A stretch of DNA of 64,000 nt from Cercis canadensis (lineage: Eukaryota; Streptophyta; Magnoliopsida; Fabales; Fabaceae). The stretch's first letter is position 1. Every line of letters begins with the position of its first letter. The stretch is from contig QAOA01007318.1 of NCBI GenBank assembly GCA_003255065.1, positions 552,356-616,355 of the forward strand, given 5' to 3'. The position numbers and the translations under genes were made by a program. This document shows positions 13,274 to 34,230 of the stretch, in pieces. Under the pieces are notes generated by a model, which was not told the origin of the DNA, searched no databases, and was given only the letters and a program-made list of their open reading frames with translations.

Positions 13274-13328
13274 AAAACCAAAAAAAAAAAAAAAAAACAC
13301 CCTTCCTAGTNAAAAAAAAAAAAAAAAA
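13274..13328. repeat. Poly-A/CCCTTC(T/C)TAG duplication at N 13311
   Basis: A poly-A run followed by CCCTTCCTAG, then N, then again a poly-A run followed by CCCTTCTTAG. It has the same single-N join signature as at 3360 and 44794. Confidence 0.7.
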
Positions 13329-14992
13329 CCCTTCTTAGCTTGTGTCTCCGTGCAAAACCACTCATGGTGGTAAGTGCTAACTATAGACAATAGAATATAG
13401 AGAGAAACCCACATTCACGTGGACGATTTCCCAATGTGGGTACATGCAATTGCAAATTTGCAATCTCTTCTCTTCAATCTAATTTCTGTGTAATGATGAC
13501 AATTGATGTTACTACTGCCACTGCGAGCCATCCCTGTGAATCTTTCTTGACTAGTGGGTCTCTCATTTCATCTCTTTTTATGCCCTTTCTTCATTTGCTT
13601 TCTCTCTTTCCTCTCTCTATCATACATAGCTTCAATCCTATAGTTAATACTATGGCTTTACTTGCTGATAAAAAATAATTAAACAAAAATAAAGAAATAA
13701 CGAGGGCTGGTAATAGAAACAGTGATCATGAGAGCATGGTCGGACTTGTAGTAATGCTGGCTACCTAAACACACGGTGAGTAATTAGATTGCATTTATTA
13801 AACAAATAATTGTTTAATCTATATGAGATTACCGAGTTGTGAGCAATTGAAGGGACAACTCGGCATGCAATCCTGCACATGGAAGGCTCTTTGCTCCCCT
13901 TCTTGGACATTATGATGAGACATTTCCCATGCTTTTTTCCCTCATTAATTATCATAATCATGATCATCACTATCATAATCTTCAACTTGTTCAACCTGGG
14001 ATGCTGTGAAATGCTGCCAAAGTATGGGACAACATACCCTAAAATATTTGCACTTGAGTGACTATTGATGATAATCATGATGATTATGCGCATATCATGT
14101 CTTTCCCTGTTCCATTGGGTCTTCTTTAATCACCCTTTTGAAAACTTTACTTTAACATGATATGAAATTATTATAGGAATAACACCTCCCGCGCAGGTGG
14201 TCCAATACTCGTTCAATCAGAACATAAATTATAAGCCACTTCAGAGGTGGAGATTAATGAGATTGGGATTTATTATAGATATTAATAAATCATGATTAAA
14301 AGATGATGTGATGAGATGGATCTATAATTAATTTCATTGTAAGTTGTTTGACCATTCTATCAAAGCTTTAATGTTTACGTAATTACAAATTAGGGCACAA
14401 TATATTCTTCTCGTGTTTATTAAGCTCCATTTGTAGTTGTGTTGAGGAAGTGGACCTTTTATGGGTCAAGATTTTCAGATAACCAGCTGATTGAATCGTT
14501 TTTTTTTTTTTTAAAAGAAATCTGTTCGTTTCACTAATTGACATAACGAAAATGAGAAACATTGCTACACTCAAAGAAAATGTTTCTCGAATTATGTTAA
14601 CTTTTATTGAAAGCCAAAACACATGTAGTTGAGATGTTGTAATTAAGGAGGTTTTCTGCTCTTATTCACCCTACTTGTTTATTCGGTGCAACTGAAGGTG
14701 GAGGAGATAATATATCTATTTGAAAAGAAGAATATAATATTAGCTTTGATTTTGGTAGCAGAAATGACTTAGTTGGTAGCCTCTAGCTAATGTGGTTTAT
14801 AATTGTCCCGTCTCACTATTTTTGTCATGCTTCGATCCTATATTGATTTGCATGTCCCAACCACAATATCATTATTCAAAAAGCTACGCATTTACCATTA
14901 AAAAATTACCTTAAGGTTTCCTTATTACGTCCTTTCATAATGAAAATTTGAATTCCTTTAAAATATCTATTCATCACAAATTTCACTCAACA

Positions 14993-15012
14993 ATATATAT
15001 ATATATATATAT
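14993..15012. repeat. AT dinucleotide microsatellite
   Basis: About ten AT units in AT-rich spacer. Probably length-polymorphic. Confidence 0.8.
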
Positions 15013-17294
15013 CTAGTGAAATAGGATAAAACAAACAATATTATTGGAGCAATGTTTTCGACAAAAATAAAATAGGTTTTAATTTGTAAAAGGCATCCAA
15101 ACTATTTCTAGAAATTCCTAACACATCAAAAAGTTGAGATGACAGTATAATCACGCTGTGACATAGCATGTAATTATAGTTTTATCCCATACCCCGACCA
15201 TGAATTTGGAAGAAAGAAAATTATGTGATTTATTCTGAAGAAAAAGTTGCTTTGGCAGTGTCATTAAAGTCTCAAACATTAATAATATCTTAATATATAA
15301 TTATGAGATGATGTCCGTCAAGAAAAATCTTTTGCTGTACCTGTGTTCCAAAAATGAATATAAAAAGAGAAGAATTGTATTTGGTGGTTATCAATTTAAG
15401 GGATTAGGGTCTGAGTTTTCAGAGGGATGAGTGTGTAATTATAGTGGTAATGATGAAGATAATAATAATAATAACAACAATAATATAAATTTGTCCAAAA
15501 AAGAATGATGAGAGGAATATATATATTGACTTTGATCATAGAAGCATTTGGGTGTAAAAAGAAGGGTGATTGCCTTGTTGGTGATGATGATGAGGATATT
15601 GTAGAGTGTTGACCACAATGGATTGGAAGATGCCTTCAAACACACTCACCCGTGTGTCCAATCATGCCCTCTCATTCCATTAATCATTTTGTTCCCTTCC
15701 CCTTTTACTCAGATTACCCAAAACTAAATAAAATAAAAATACATTACATTAACAAGCTCCTCTAAATTTTAAAGATTTTCTTTCGGTTTAAAATTATACA
15801 ATAATCTTGTCCTTTCTATTAACAGTATTAGTCATAGTGTTACTTTTATGTAAAGTTTATTTCAAAATTCTAAATTCAAGATACGGGTTAATTTAATTTT
15901 TTTATGCTCCATCTTTATATTTCAAGATATTATTTTTATTGATGGAGAGGAGATATTTCTGTGTATATTTTCAAACTTACAACTTGTGAGTACAAAAATT
16001 TCAAACTTGAAGAAGCTCTATAATTTACTCAAGAACCTACGGGATTTCATGATCATGCTTTCTTCTTCGTCATCAACATGTTTCTCTGTTGTCTTGCGTA
16101 AACGAAACCAAATAATACAGGATTCCGTTTGTTGCTGATAAATAATTTGAGGTGTCTTTTAAGATAGGTCAAGAAGGGTTAGAGAAGGTGAACTGGGCTC
16201 CGCAGTGCTGATTTTGTTTTGACTAGACCTAGACCCCTATTTGGTGTTGGCGCTGGGCTGGAGACAGAGGCTATATAGGTAATGGCCTAATGGATGCTGT
16301 GGTTTCAGTTTCACAAGAAAGGAGAGAAGAGGAAGAGGGGCCTATAAGTGCTAATCGGCGCTTATTAGGCACGTCTTTACATGGTCAAGCTCGAGATATG
16401 CCAATTCAGCCCAAGCATCTGCCTGTGTAGTCTAGTGTAGTGTCTTGTGTACAGAGATCAGTTACTAACACTTTTTGTGTCACCCTACTACTCATCAACA
16501 TGCTTCTTCACTTGCTTTCTCATATCATATCTTTGCTGCCTTTTTAAGTTTTCGTGCCAACCACAAGACAAGATTATTTATACACGACAGAATGCAAGAG
16601 AAGAAACCATTGACCATACCAATTGCCAAAGTAACTTGAATCGTTTTCAAAACCAATTTATTTATGTAAAATATTATGTTAGAGTGAACCTTAGGCTGCT
16701 ACACCTCATCACTCATGACCTCAACTTGTATTCAGGCTCAGGCTCACAATTACAACATGGACAATTCGTCTCCATGGTTCAGCTAGTGTGGGCTTCGACT
16801 TGGACTAGACCCCATATCCGAAAAAGAGGGTAGGAAAAGCCATTACATATATCTTTGGGTTTGGGTATATAGGTTAATGGGTTTAAACTTTAAAATAAAT
16901 AACACCAGAAAAGACAGTTATCGGATTTTATACATGAACATAGGCAAGATGAAGTTGAAACCCCCTTATCAGATTTCGGTGTGGGGAAGGGGTGTTGCTT
17001 GATTCAATTTATTTTACTTTGAAAGAAAATAACCAATATGAGTTTTCAGAAGATGATATCGTCATGAGAAAACTAGCTTTCCTTATGCTTATTATGACTT
17101 GTGTGTTGTTACCTCTAATACTCTCTATTGTACTACTAGTTTGACGTGCTTAAAGGAATGCAGCTACAAGGTTTACTCCCTTTAAAGCATTTTCTTTTAG
17201 GTGAATTACACTAGGTACTAATAACACGGAAAATCTACTCTCAAAAAATGTTGATTACTTCTTGAACATCAAGCATTAGACACCCACCAACAAT

Positions 17295-17324
17295 CCCCCC
17301 CCCCCCCCCCCCNAAAAAAAAAAA
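17295..17324. repeat. Poly-C/N/poly-A homopolymer join
   Basis: Eighteen C residues run directly into the N at 17313 and then a run of A. Long poly-C is rare in this AT-rich context and sits exactly at a join, so its length is unreliable. Confidence 0.7.
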
Positions 17325-18925
17325 GAAACACGCTAATAACAAACTTATGATTAGCTCTATCTAAAATGTAATAAATATTCTGAGACTAGATATTTATTTG
17401 TTCCGAGCTCTCCTTTATCATTCTACGGCAAAATTGAACCTAATAAACTGCTATAAGCCTACCATTCTTGGATTCTTTCTATATTAACAAAAGATGCTTA
17501 TTAAGCTAAGATAAATGAATTAACTAGTACTTCCATCATATGTCATTTTGTAACAGACAGAACAAAACGTTGAGCACCCAGAACCTACAGATAGGACAAC
17601 CTTGGTTAAGCATCCATCAAGTAATTTACTTCGCTACATGAACATTGTTATTTCACTTTCAACTTTCAAGATCAAGAGATAATAATATGAAACTAAGCGC
17701 GCAGGGTACCAGGAGGAGAGGGGAAAACTAAGATCATGCAGTATGGAGACCAAGTGTATTGGCGGAATATGGACAGTCAAATCACTACCTTAGAGACTAC
17801 AAAGAAGAGCCGCTTCTACACTTCCTAACACTACAATCAATAGTCTACAACAACTTTGCTGAAGCACAACCTGCATTATTGACAGAAATATCTTAAAGCA
17901 AGGAGCTTGACTTGTCGTTTACCTAAGCCCATGAAACAAGTCTGTATATGATGAATAGAATAAAGAATAATCCATCATATCAAGAAAATCAAGAAACGAA
18001 TTTGATTATCATAACCATGCAGAAAAAATTATCTTAAGGAAGGGATGCAGTTACCAATTTTGATTTGGACAGCAAGAATAAAGGGATTGTGAAACATGCA
18101 GCAAACAAAATATTTTGAAGCTTAATACTAGTAACTGAAATTTTTTAGTGCTGCATAGTACAGAACTAGTATGAACAATTGACTAATTAAAATTGTATAC
18201 TATTTACACGAAGAAATCATGCCAATAAGGATACTAGGAGAGTAAATTAATCCCCAGAAAACTCCTTCAATCTTAATTATTCTTGTAAGTTTGAAAAAGG
18301 AAATGCTTGAGACCAATTACGATCGTGATCAGACAGAATGAAACAAGAACCAGACAGCCACACATTGAGAACAAAAGACACAAAATAAGCAAATTAGTGC
18401 TATCTATCTATCCCTATGCTGAATTCATTGTAGATGAATCACCAGATACAATCTTACCAAAAACAATACAAGCAAGTAGTGGTATGTCGTCCCATTATTT
18501 AAATATGCTAATAGAAGAAAAATTATAGCAGGATTTCATGAGACTTTTCATTAGAAAAGAATAAATAACAAAACCAAATGCAGAAAACAAACAAGTTCTG
18601 AAGCTCTACAATCACACAAATGAACTTCAGGGCTGTATAAATACTAAAGCAGCTGGTAATTCTACACTAAAATTTAGTTTGCCAGAAAAACTAAAATGAC
18701 AAACTCTAAATAGCTGAATCCTTAAAACAAGGACATTCTTACCTTACATTGCAAGTGACAGAAATCTAAAGCTTCCAAAATCATCTTATAACAATCGAGG
18801 ATTGGGGTAAAAGGAGAATACTTCATAAATATAAAGCCATATAAAGGCAAGTAGCACTTACATAGCTGTTGGAATATTATAATCTTGTGTTTTACAGGAT
18901 ACTACTGTAATCAAAAAGACTTCTA

Positions 18926-20182
18926 TCAGTTCAACCGCCTCCGCCTTGGGGCACGAGAATCTCCACTATCCACATCAGAAGCTCTTGAAGCGTCATTTCT
19001 CCTCCTGGAAGAGGATGTTGACAAAGAGGACACCATGGAATCAATCTCTATAGCATTGTCCACTTGACTCTCTGAATTTATGACAGCAGCAATGCTTGAA
19101 AAGGAATCTCTATCATCAACTGGTGGAGGTTGTTCTTGGCTTCTACCAATAGGATGGCTACGGAAATATGCCTCAACTAACCTTTCAGCATTATTCAGCG
19201 CCGTTGAAAGAGAAGAAAATGTTGCTCTATGCAAATGTGCTCTTCGAAACATAGAGGGTTGAACCCTGCGGATATCTCCTGCTTCAGTGCTAGCAACGTT
19301 GTTTTGTGTTAAATCCATTACATCATCTGGGGATGGCACAGGATAATGCTCTCTCCTTATTCCTCGAGATGTCAAAAACCTATTTAGCAAGGAACTAGTT
19401 CTCTCTGCTGTTTCACGTGCATGGTCAGTCTCATGGGGCTGAACTAAATCCCTAGTAAGATCAATTCTACTTCCAATGCGGCGAATCATCTCCTCCACAG
19501 GGAATGCATTTCTCTGCATGGTTTGTCTCAGACTCTCAACACGCCTTGCATTAGGCCTAAGAGGGATTTTAAGAGTTGGGTCTTCCTCTGGATCAGGGAC
19601 ATTGTTTCCCCGACCATATATTGGGGTAACATTTTTGATTGTCACCTCTCCCTTGCAAACTGGACATTCCTTAGCATCTGAATGCACATGTAGCCATCGA
19701 TATAGGCATGGCCAACAAAACAAATGACCACAACAAGTGACAACAGGATCCCTGGCCAGGTCTAAACAAATATTACAATCGAAAAAGCTCCCGTCGTTGC
19801 CACTACCCTTTTCAACATCATCCTTCTTCTCTGATGTCTCATCTTCTGTAACACCATTGTTATTTTCACATGCTTTTGGCACTTCCTCTGTTCTTTGCTC
19901 AGCTGCCACACTACCTTCACCAGCCTGTAATGCATCTCCATTACCAGGGTTGACCAAAAATTGATTTAACTCCATGGAGATATTTCGGGCTTCAGGTGGG
20001 ATATGCCGCCATCTCCACCGTTGACGAGCCCTAAGCCTAACAGCTTCGCTAATTCTATGAAGAGGCTCACCAATCCAATCATCCATGTTCACAGGTTCAT
20101 TGGTTATGGAGCTAGCTGCTGGCTCTGGACCAGGACCCAGATTCAAATCAAGGTTCATTGCATCCGATGTCGCTTCCTCCAT
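18926..20182 (-). CDS. RING-type E3 ubiquitin ligase, RMA/RNF5-185-like
   Basis: A single coding exon of 418 codons. The start is the ATG of MEEATSDAMN; an in-frame stop lies just upstream, and an upstream TTG in the same frame is not a start. Residues 136-176 form a C3HC4 RING: C136-x2-C139-x11-C151-x-H153-x2-C156-x2-C159-x13-C173-x2-C176 (DCNICLDLARDPVVTCCGH), matching the RMA/RNF5/RNF185 group. N-terminal NLDLNLGP is an LxLxL motif. Residues 50-60 are Arg/Trp-rich (RARQRWRWRH). The C-terminus is Ser/Arg-rich and ends APRRRRLN, with no terminal transmembrane anchor, unlike short RMA1-3 proteins. Expected activity is E2-dependent ubiquitin transfer; substrate unknown. Intact and single-copy here. 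Confidence 0.92.
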   Translation of the reverse strand: MEEATSDAMNLDLNLGPGPEPAASSITNEPVNMDDWIGEPLHRISEAVRLRARQRWRWRHIPPEARNISMELNQFLVNPGNGDALQAGEGSVAAEQRTEEVPKACENNNGVTEDETSEKKDDVEKGSGNDGSFFDCNICLDLARDPVVTCCGHLFCWPCLYRWLHVHSDAKECPVCKGEVTIKNVTPIYGRGNNVPDPEEDPTLKIPLRPNARRVESLRQTMQRNAFPVEEMIRRIGSRIDLTRDLVQPHETDHARETAERTSSLLNRFLTSRGIRREHYPVPSPDDVMDLTQNNVASTEAGDIRRVQPSMFRRAHLHRATFSSLSTALNNAERLVEAYFRSHPIGRSQEQPPPVDDRDSFSSIAAVINSESQVDNAIEIDSMVSSLSTSSSRRRNDASRASDVDSGDSRAPRRRRLN

Positions 20183-20239
20183 CAGAAGTTGAATGCCCAA
20201 ACTAGAAAGAGGCTTGCCTTACTATAGATTTTGACGAAC

Positions 20240-20793
20240 CTATAATAGGAGGAAGAAAACTGACAAAAAGGAAACCAGAAGACTACTTCACCTCAAATTT
20301 TAAGAAAATCCAATGTGAAAAGATCTCCACTTTATTACAATGTTGAAGGAACCAAATGACGAAGGTATGTAATTTATTCGGAAGAGTTACACGAGGGGAA
20401 GTTGATGACAAAAATGAACATTCATAAATGACAATACCCCAAATTTGCGACAGGATTGTTCATAAACCCTAACTTCAATCCAAACATGAACATGGACGAA
20501 CTAAGATCCAACCCGGAAGGTTGACCACAATCAAAACGAAACCCACGCCGAATTTCTCGAATTCAACTGAATTCGATGGAGTTACAATCTAATGATCCTG
20601 GGTGATTATTAATCTTTGATTGGGAACAGAAGCTATGCTCGAGTGTCCCCAATATCTGTTGAACAATTACAAGGATGGGAATAGCAGATATTTGGAAAAA
20701 CATGGACTTTCTTTTATTGAGGGAAAGAGAGCAAGATATCAAAAAGGAAAAAAAGAAAAAACAAGATAAGTAATTGAAAAGAAGATAGAAGAC
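20240..20793 (-). other. Probable 5'UTR intron of the RING gene
   Basis: On the minus strand a donor CAG/GTCTTC at 20794/20793 and an acceptor TTATAG/GTTCG at 20240/20239 enclose AT-rich sequence. Upstream of the donor (20794 to about 21060) the DNA becomes richer in GC and GA repeats, as expected for a first non-coding exon and core promoter. Inferred from sequence only. Confidence 0.45.
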
Positions 20794-22542
20794 CTGGGTT
20801 GTGAGTTGCGAGGGTCGTTGTTGAAGATGAACTCGACCTTACTCCAATTATTTGGAGGGACGGGGAAGAGAGCTGAGTCGAGCTAGGGCCGAGTAGAGTC
20901 GACCATTATTGAGTTCCGGTGGTGAGGATCTAGTGAGAACAAAGAGGAAGAGAGGGTTTAGATGAGTGTCCGAAATGAATCGCACGCAAGTCAGACACCT
21001 CGCACTCGCAGAGAATAGAGAGAGAGAGAGAACGGAAAGAGAAAGTGAGGAGCAAGGACCGAACGTGTTGGCAACTCAGCATGACGGTGCAGACGCTATT
21101 CTGATTTCACTCCGAGATTGAGATGGACGGTTCTGATCATGTGTCTGCTCATCACTGTGACGAGTGGCTCCTATTCAGACAGAATCAGGTGGCACGTTTT
21201 CACTCGCTACAACCGCTTTACATATGGAATCAGGGCCATCCGTCAATGATGATAAAGCTAAAGTCTCTCAAGTGGAGGAGCAACTAATTAACATTTTCTA
21301 CACCAATAACCTTATTGCAACATAAATACCAAAAACTCAAAATAATTATTTCAAGATTATATAAAATGTATAACACAATGTTTCAAGAAAATAGATAAGT
21401 TTTAGTAATGATACAATGTATACATTAGTTGATTAACATATTATTTATGTTAGTAAAAGAAATAAGATATATTGGGATACTAAGAATAATAATGGTGGTA
21501 TAGAGTTTACCATTCAAAGTTTTAAAAAGAGGATTTGGACAAATAATGCTAATGAAACAAGTCAAACAAGAGATAAAAATAAACCATGGAATAGTGTTTT
21601 TATAAGGTGAAATGAATGAAAGATAATTTCAACATGAACTAAAATAAATAGAATTGAAAATAGTAATTAAATTTCTTTTTGATACTAAAACTAGGGATGA
21701 ATGTAGGAGTTATTAGTAGTTGAAAATATCTCTTTAATTTTAGCTTCAAACAGTGTTGACTTTTGTGACATACAAAATATGTTTTCGAAGTGTCAAATGT
21801 CTAATTTCTTGAAAAATTCTTGTATTATTTCTCGCAAATGAGTTTATGTACGTAGAGAGAAATATTAGCAAATATCTTATTCTTCTTCTTCTTCTTTCAG
21901 TGTGTTGCTGGGTTACTAGAAAAATCATGCGCACAAACAATTATATAGTTCATGATCTTTCTATATGGTCAAAAGTTTGTATTTGTATATGGTTCGGTGG
22001 TGCAAATTATCCTCAATCAACCTCTCTTATTGTTTAGGCAAACTATGTTCCCTCCTCTGTTTAGTTGAAGGATAATGAAATAATTGCAATATGGAATAAA
22101 GTGAATCCAATTTAATAATGTTTTCCTTTGATGACTGGTGCGTGACACATGTACAAACACAATGATGAGAAGCTTGTTCTGATTAGGTTGATTGTCCAAA
22201 ACAAAGCCGTACAGAGGCGAAACCTGAGATGACAAATAAAATTCGCCCACTTTTTCTTTTCTGATCGACTTTGTCCCACTTTTTGTCCTCTTAGTCCCAC
22301 CCTTCCCACAATGAAGAACACTTAGAACAAACTGACTTGAGACTTGTATTGTATTGAAGAAAAGATTTATTCATGATTATATTGATAAATAGAAGGTTAC
22401 TGTATAAGGATTAAGGTATGAAGGCAAGACCCTATTACTCTCCTATGATATCTTAACCCCGTTATACAATTGCAAAACTTAACAGTTTTAGAGTGTATAT
22501 AATCAGCTTTAGTTAACGGTAGTGTAGTGCTCCCTTTTGAAT
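20794..22542. other. RING-gene 5' region and 3' flank of the peroxidase gene
   Basis: About 20794-21240 is comparatively GC-rich with an AG repeat near 21016-21034 and is the likely first exon and promoter of the minus-strand RING gene. From about 21280 it turns AT-rich with no supported ORF. The bases just below 22543 should be peroxidase 3'UTR. Confidence 0.5.
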
Positions 22543-31880
<9,338 letters not shown>

Positions 31881-31883
31881 TCA

Positions 31884-31919
31884 CACGTGCTCCCTTCTCC
31901 CCGAACGCTCTCACACGTG
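31884..31919 (+). promoter_or_regulatory. Pair of G-boxes upstream of the WRC gene
   Basis: CACGTG occurs at 31884-31889 and 31914-31919, both inside the same TCACACGTGC context 30 bases apart, in a CT-rich region about 370-410 bases before the ATG. G-boxes bind bZIP and bHLH factors; 30-base spacing is close to three helical turns. Their function here is inferred. Confidence 0.5.
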
Positions 31920-32021
31920 CCCTCCCTCACCCATACAACTCCCTTCTTTCTGTGGTGCAACAAATAAAAGTTAGAGAGAGAAAACAAGAGCAGCAATATA
32001 TATGGAGAGCTTGAGATAGAG

Positions 32022-32023
<2 letters not shown>

Positions 32024-32062
<39 letters not shown>
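32024..32062 (+). repeat. GA microsatellite in the WRC gene 5' leader
   Basis: About nineteen GA/AG units with one interruption, followed by a GT-rich tract. GA repeats near plant start sites can bind BPC/GAGA factors and often vary in length. Confidence 0.75.
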
Positions 32063-32064
<2 letters not shown>

Positions 32065-32137
32065 GTGTTTGTGGGTGTGTGTTTGTGTTTGTGTGCGAGA
32101 GTTGATAAGAGCATAAATTTTTCTTGGTCTTGGGAGG

Positions 32138-32206
32138 ATGTTAGTATATGGGTTTTCCTTTTCTCTTGTCTCTTTTTTCTGTTTTTTCTGTGAAATCTTG
32201 AAGTGA
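32138..32206 (+). promoter_or_regulatory. Possible upstream ORF in the WRC mRNA leader
   Basis: An ATG at 32138 opens a 22-codon reading frame ending at TGA 32204-32206, 85 bases before the main ATG. It would reduce main-ORF translation if the transcript starts upstream of it. The transcription start is not visible, so this is tentative. Confidence 0.3.
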
Positions 32207-32291
32207 AAGATCAGTTCCGGGTGCGAGCGTGAGTGGATTGCTGTTTTTCTCTCTAAATCTCGGGAAATAGCTGCAATCCTATCTTGCACCG

Positions 32292-34230
32292 ATGAGGATC
32301 CGGAAAAGGCAGGTTCCTTTCCCTCTTTCGTCTCTATCGCCGGTGCCTCTCTCAGATCCCCACCTGAATAACCGGTCACCGGTGGTGCAACTCAACGATG
32401 CTATGCCATCAAAACCTTCCACCCCACAGCCTGAAGAAGACGCTTCAGGTACTATAGCCTTCCACATGGATCATCAGCCGTCTGATCAGCAACTCCCACC
32501 GATCGGGAAAGCAAGGGACGGCTGGGATTGCTCCGGTATCGCCAGTGAAAGTGGGATACCCAAGGAGGAAGTCTGTTTGGTTAGTGAAATATAGACAAAC
32601 TCAGCCTTACATCATTTAATTTTTTGTTTACTATTTCTGTTTGTCTTTGGAATTTTATTGTGTGCGTTTGTAGAACTGCACTTTTGTCCAATCTGTCGTA
32701 AGGAGTTGGCGTATTAAAATTTTACTTTTGATTTTACACCCACAATAAACGGGGCAACCATGTGTGAGTGGATCCATCTTTGCTGTGATTTTGCAGGAGA
32801 TGTGCCAAAGGCAAGAGCAAGACGGAGGAGGAGAGAAGGTTAATGATACCAGGTAAGAAAAAAAAAATATTAAAATAAAAATTAATCAGTAATAATATTG
32901 TGTTGGTCTCTTCTTTCATGAAAATCTCCTAGTAAAAAAGGTGAAAAGATGGAGACCCATAACTTGATTCTATTTACCCAGTATCGCAAAAGAAAAAAGA
33001 AAAAAAGAAAAAAAAAAGATTTTTTTTTTAAAGAAATAGCACGCACAGAAGAAAAAAATACTGTGAGTGGAAATACTGTTGAAAGCGTTTTAAATAAGAG
33101 GTTTGGGTAGCCACCATATCCATATATATCCTCCTATCTAGCGGAGCGTTTCTTTTTCTCTAAATTGGCTAACTAGCATAGACCATGACCATGAGGTGCA
33201 CAAGTAGCACGGAAATGCTGGTCCCCAGCTACATTACATGTTGTTGTTTCAACTTTGAATAATATTACACCCCATTTATTTTTCATTCCCTTTGGCTGTA
33301 AATTTTATGTATGTGGTTGTGGGTCTTCTGGGTCTTGTTTTTTTCTAGGAAAGGAATTATCTTGGGTTCGGAAACTGCAGCTGAGGTGCTCCCACCGTCA
33401 AGCCCTTCTCAACAAGCTGGTAATTATTGTTTAATGATAGTGCATGAATCTGTTGGCTGCTGTTGACTTTGTCATTTAATTATAAATTACCAGATGGGAG
33501 ATGGTGTGATGGGGAGAAAGCTATTCCGTTGAAGAAACGAAGAGGCACCTTCGACATGTCGGAGAATAATAATAAGAAGATGAAGACGAGGATGAAAACG
33601 AAAATGAACAAGAAATGTTCGACTTCGACTTGGACGCAAAATGATATTGAAGTAGAAGACGAGGAAGAAGAAGATGGAGAAGATGGAGAAGAAGAAGAAG
33701 AAGAAGAAGAAGAAGAAGAAGAAGAAACAAAACCGGATCTGAACGTTGGGAAGAAGAGGGCAAGAGGTAGTGCACTCATGGAAGGGTCGCGGTGCAGTCG
33801 TGTGAATGGGAGGGGATGGAGGTGTTGTCAGCAAACCCTTGTGGGTTACTCTCTATGTGAGCATCACTTGGGAAAGGGAAGGCTCAGAAGCATGACAAGT
33901 GTTAGAAGCCGATCTGCAGCCACTACTACTACTACTACTAATACTGCACCAAAGAAGAACGAACCTGTTTCTGTATCTGTATCTCTATCTGTATCTGTAT
34001 CCGAATCTGACCCTATACTGATTGCAGCAGATTCATCTTCATCTGATCCTGAGAAGAAGCAAACCAAGTGTGATGCTTTGGGCAATGACGATGGTGAAGA
34101 GAAGGAGGAGAAGAAGCCATTGATCATCACGAAGAAGAGAATGAAGCTCGGAATGGTAAAAGCGCGATCTATAAGCAGCTTGCTGGGCCAAACAAACGCC
34201 GAAATTTCTGTAGCTGAGAATAACAAGTAA
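32292..34230 (+). CDS. WRC-domain protein (no QLQ domain), putative transcription regulator
   Basis: Four exons: 32292-32579, 32797-32852, 33349-33419 and 33494-34230, all GT..AG and in phase, giving 383 residues. The start MRIRKRQVPFP is basic and typical of plant WRC-only proteins. The WRC domain lies at about 236-272 with the zinc-ligand pattern C239-x9-C249-x10-C260-x2-H263 (RCSRVNGRGWRCCQQ), followed by KGRLRSM. KKRR near 152 is a likely nuclear signal. Residues about 194-216 are a strongly acidic run, mostly Glu, coded by a GAA/GAG repeat. A Ser/Val run follows the WRC. GRF factors carry QLQ plus WRC; QLQ is absent, so this is not a canonical GRF. DNA binding is likely; targets unknown. 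Confidence 0.88.

Larger units (their letters stand above)
7620..18925. other. Gene-poor spacer of about 11 kb
   Basis: AT-rich DNA with no ORF that shows homology, exon structure or codon bias I can recognise. It contains single-N joins at 9946, 11625, 13311 and 17313, simple repeats (AAG at 9403-9422, GGTCCT at about 10645-10665, ATCT at about 12116-12136, AT at 14993-15012, poly-C at 17295-17312) and a foldback MITE near 11350-11605. The last kilobase before 18926 probably includes the RING gene 3'UTR. A distant promoter or non-coding RNA cannot be excluded. Confidence 0.6.

Noticed and set aside
16447-16833. 128-codon ORF in the 11-kb spacer
   Set aside because: No recognised domain, no biased composition and no intron or promoter context; consistent with chance.
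20183-20200. Longer RING protein start at 20200
   Set aside because: The codon is TTG, preceded by an in-frame stop; the first ATG is at 20182.
33480-33834. Antisense Ser- or Phe-rich ORFs opposite the WRC gene
   Set aside because: They are translations of the complement of the GAA repeat and have no independent support.
32292-34230. Growth-regulating factor (GRF) identity for the WRC gene
   Set aside because: No QLQ domain is visible in any exon, and the MRIRKR start matches WRC-only proteins instead.
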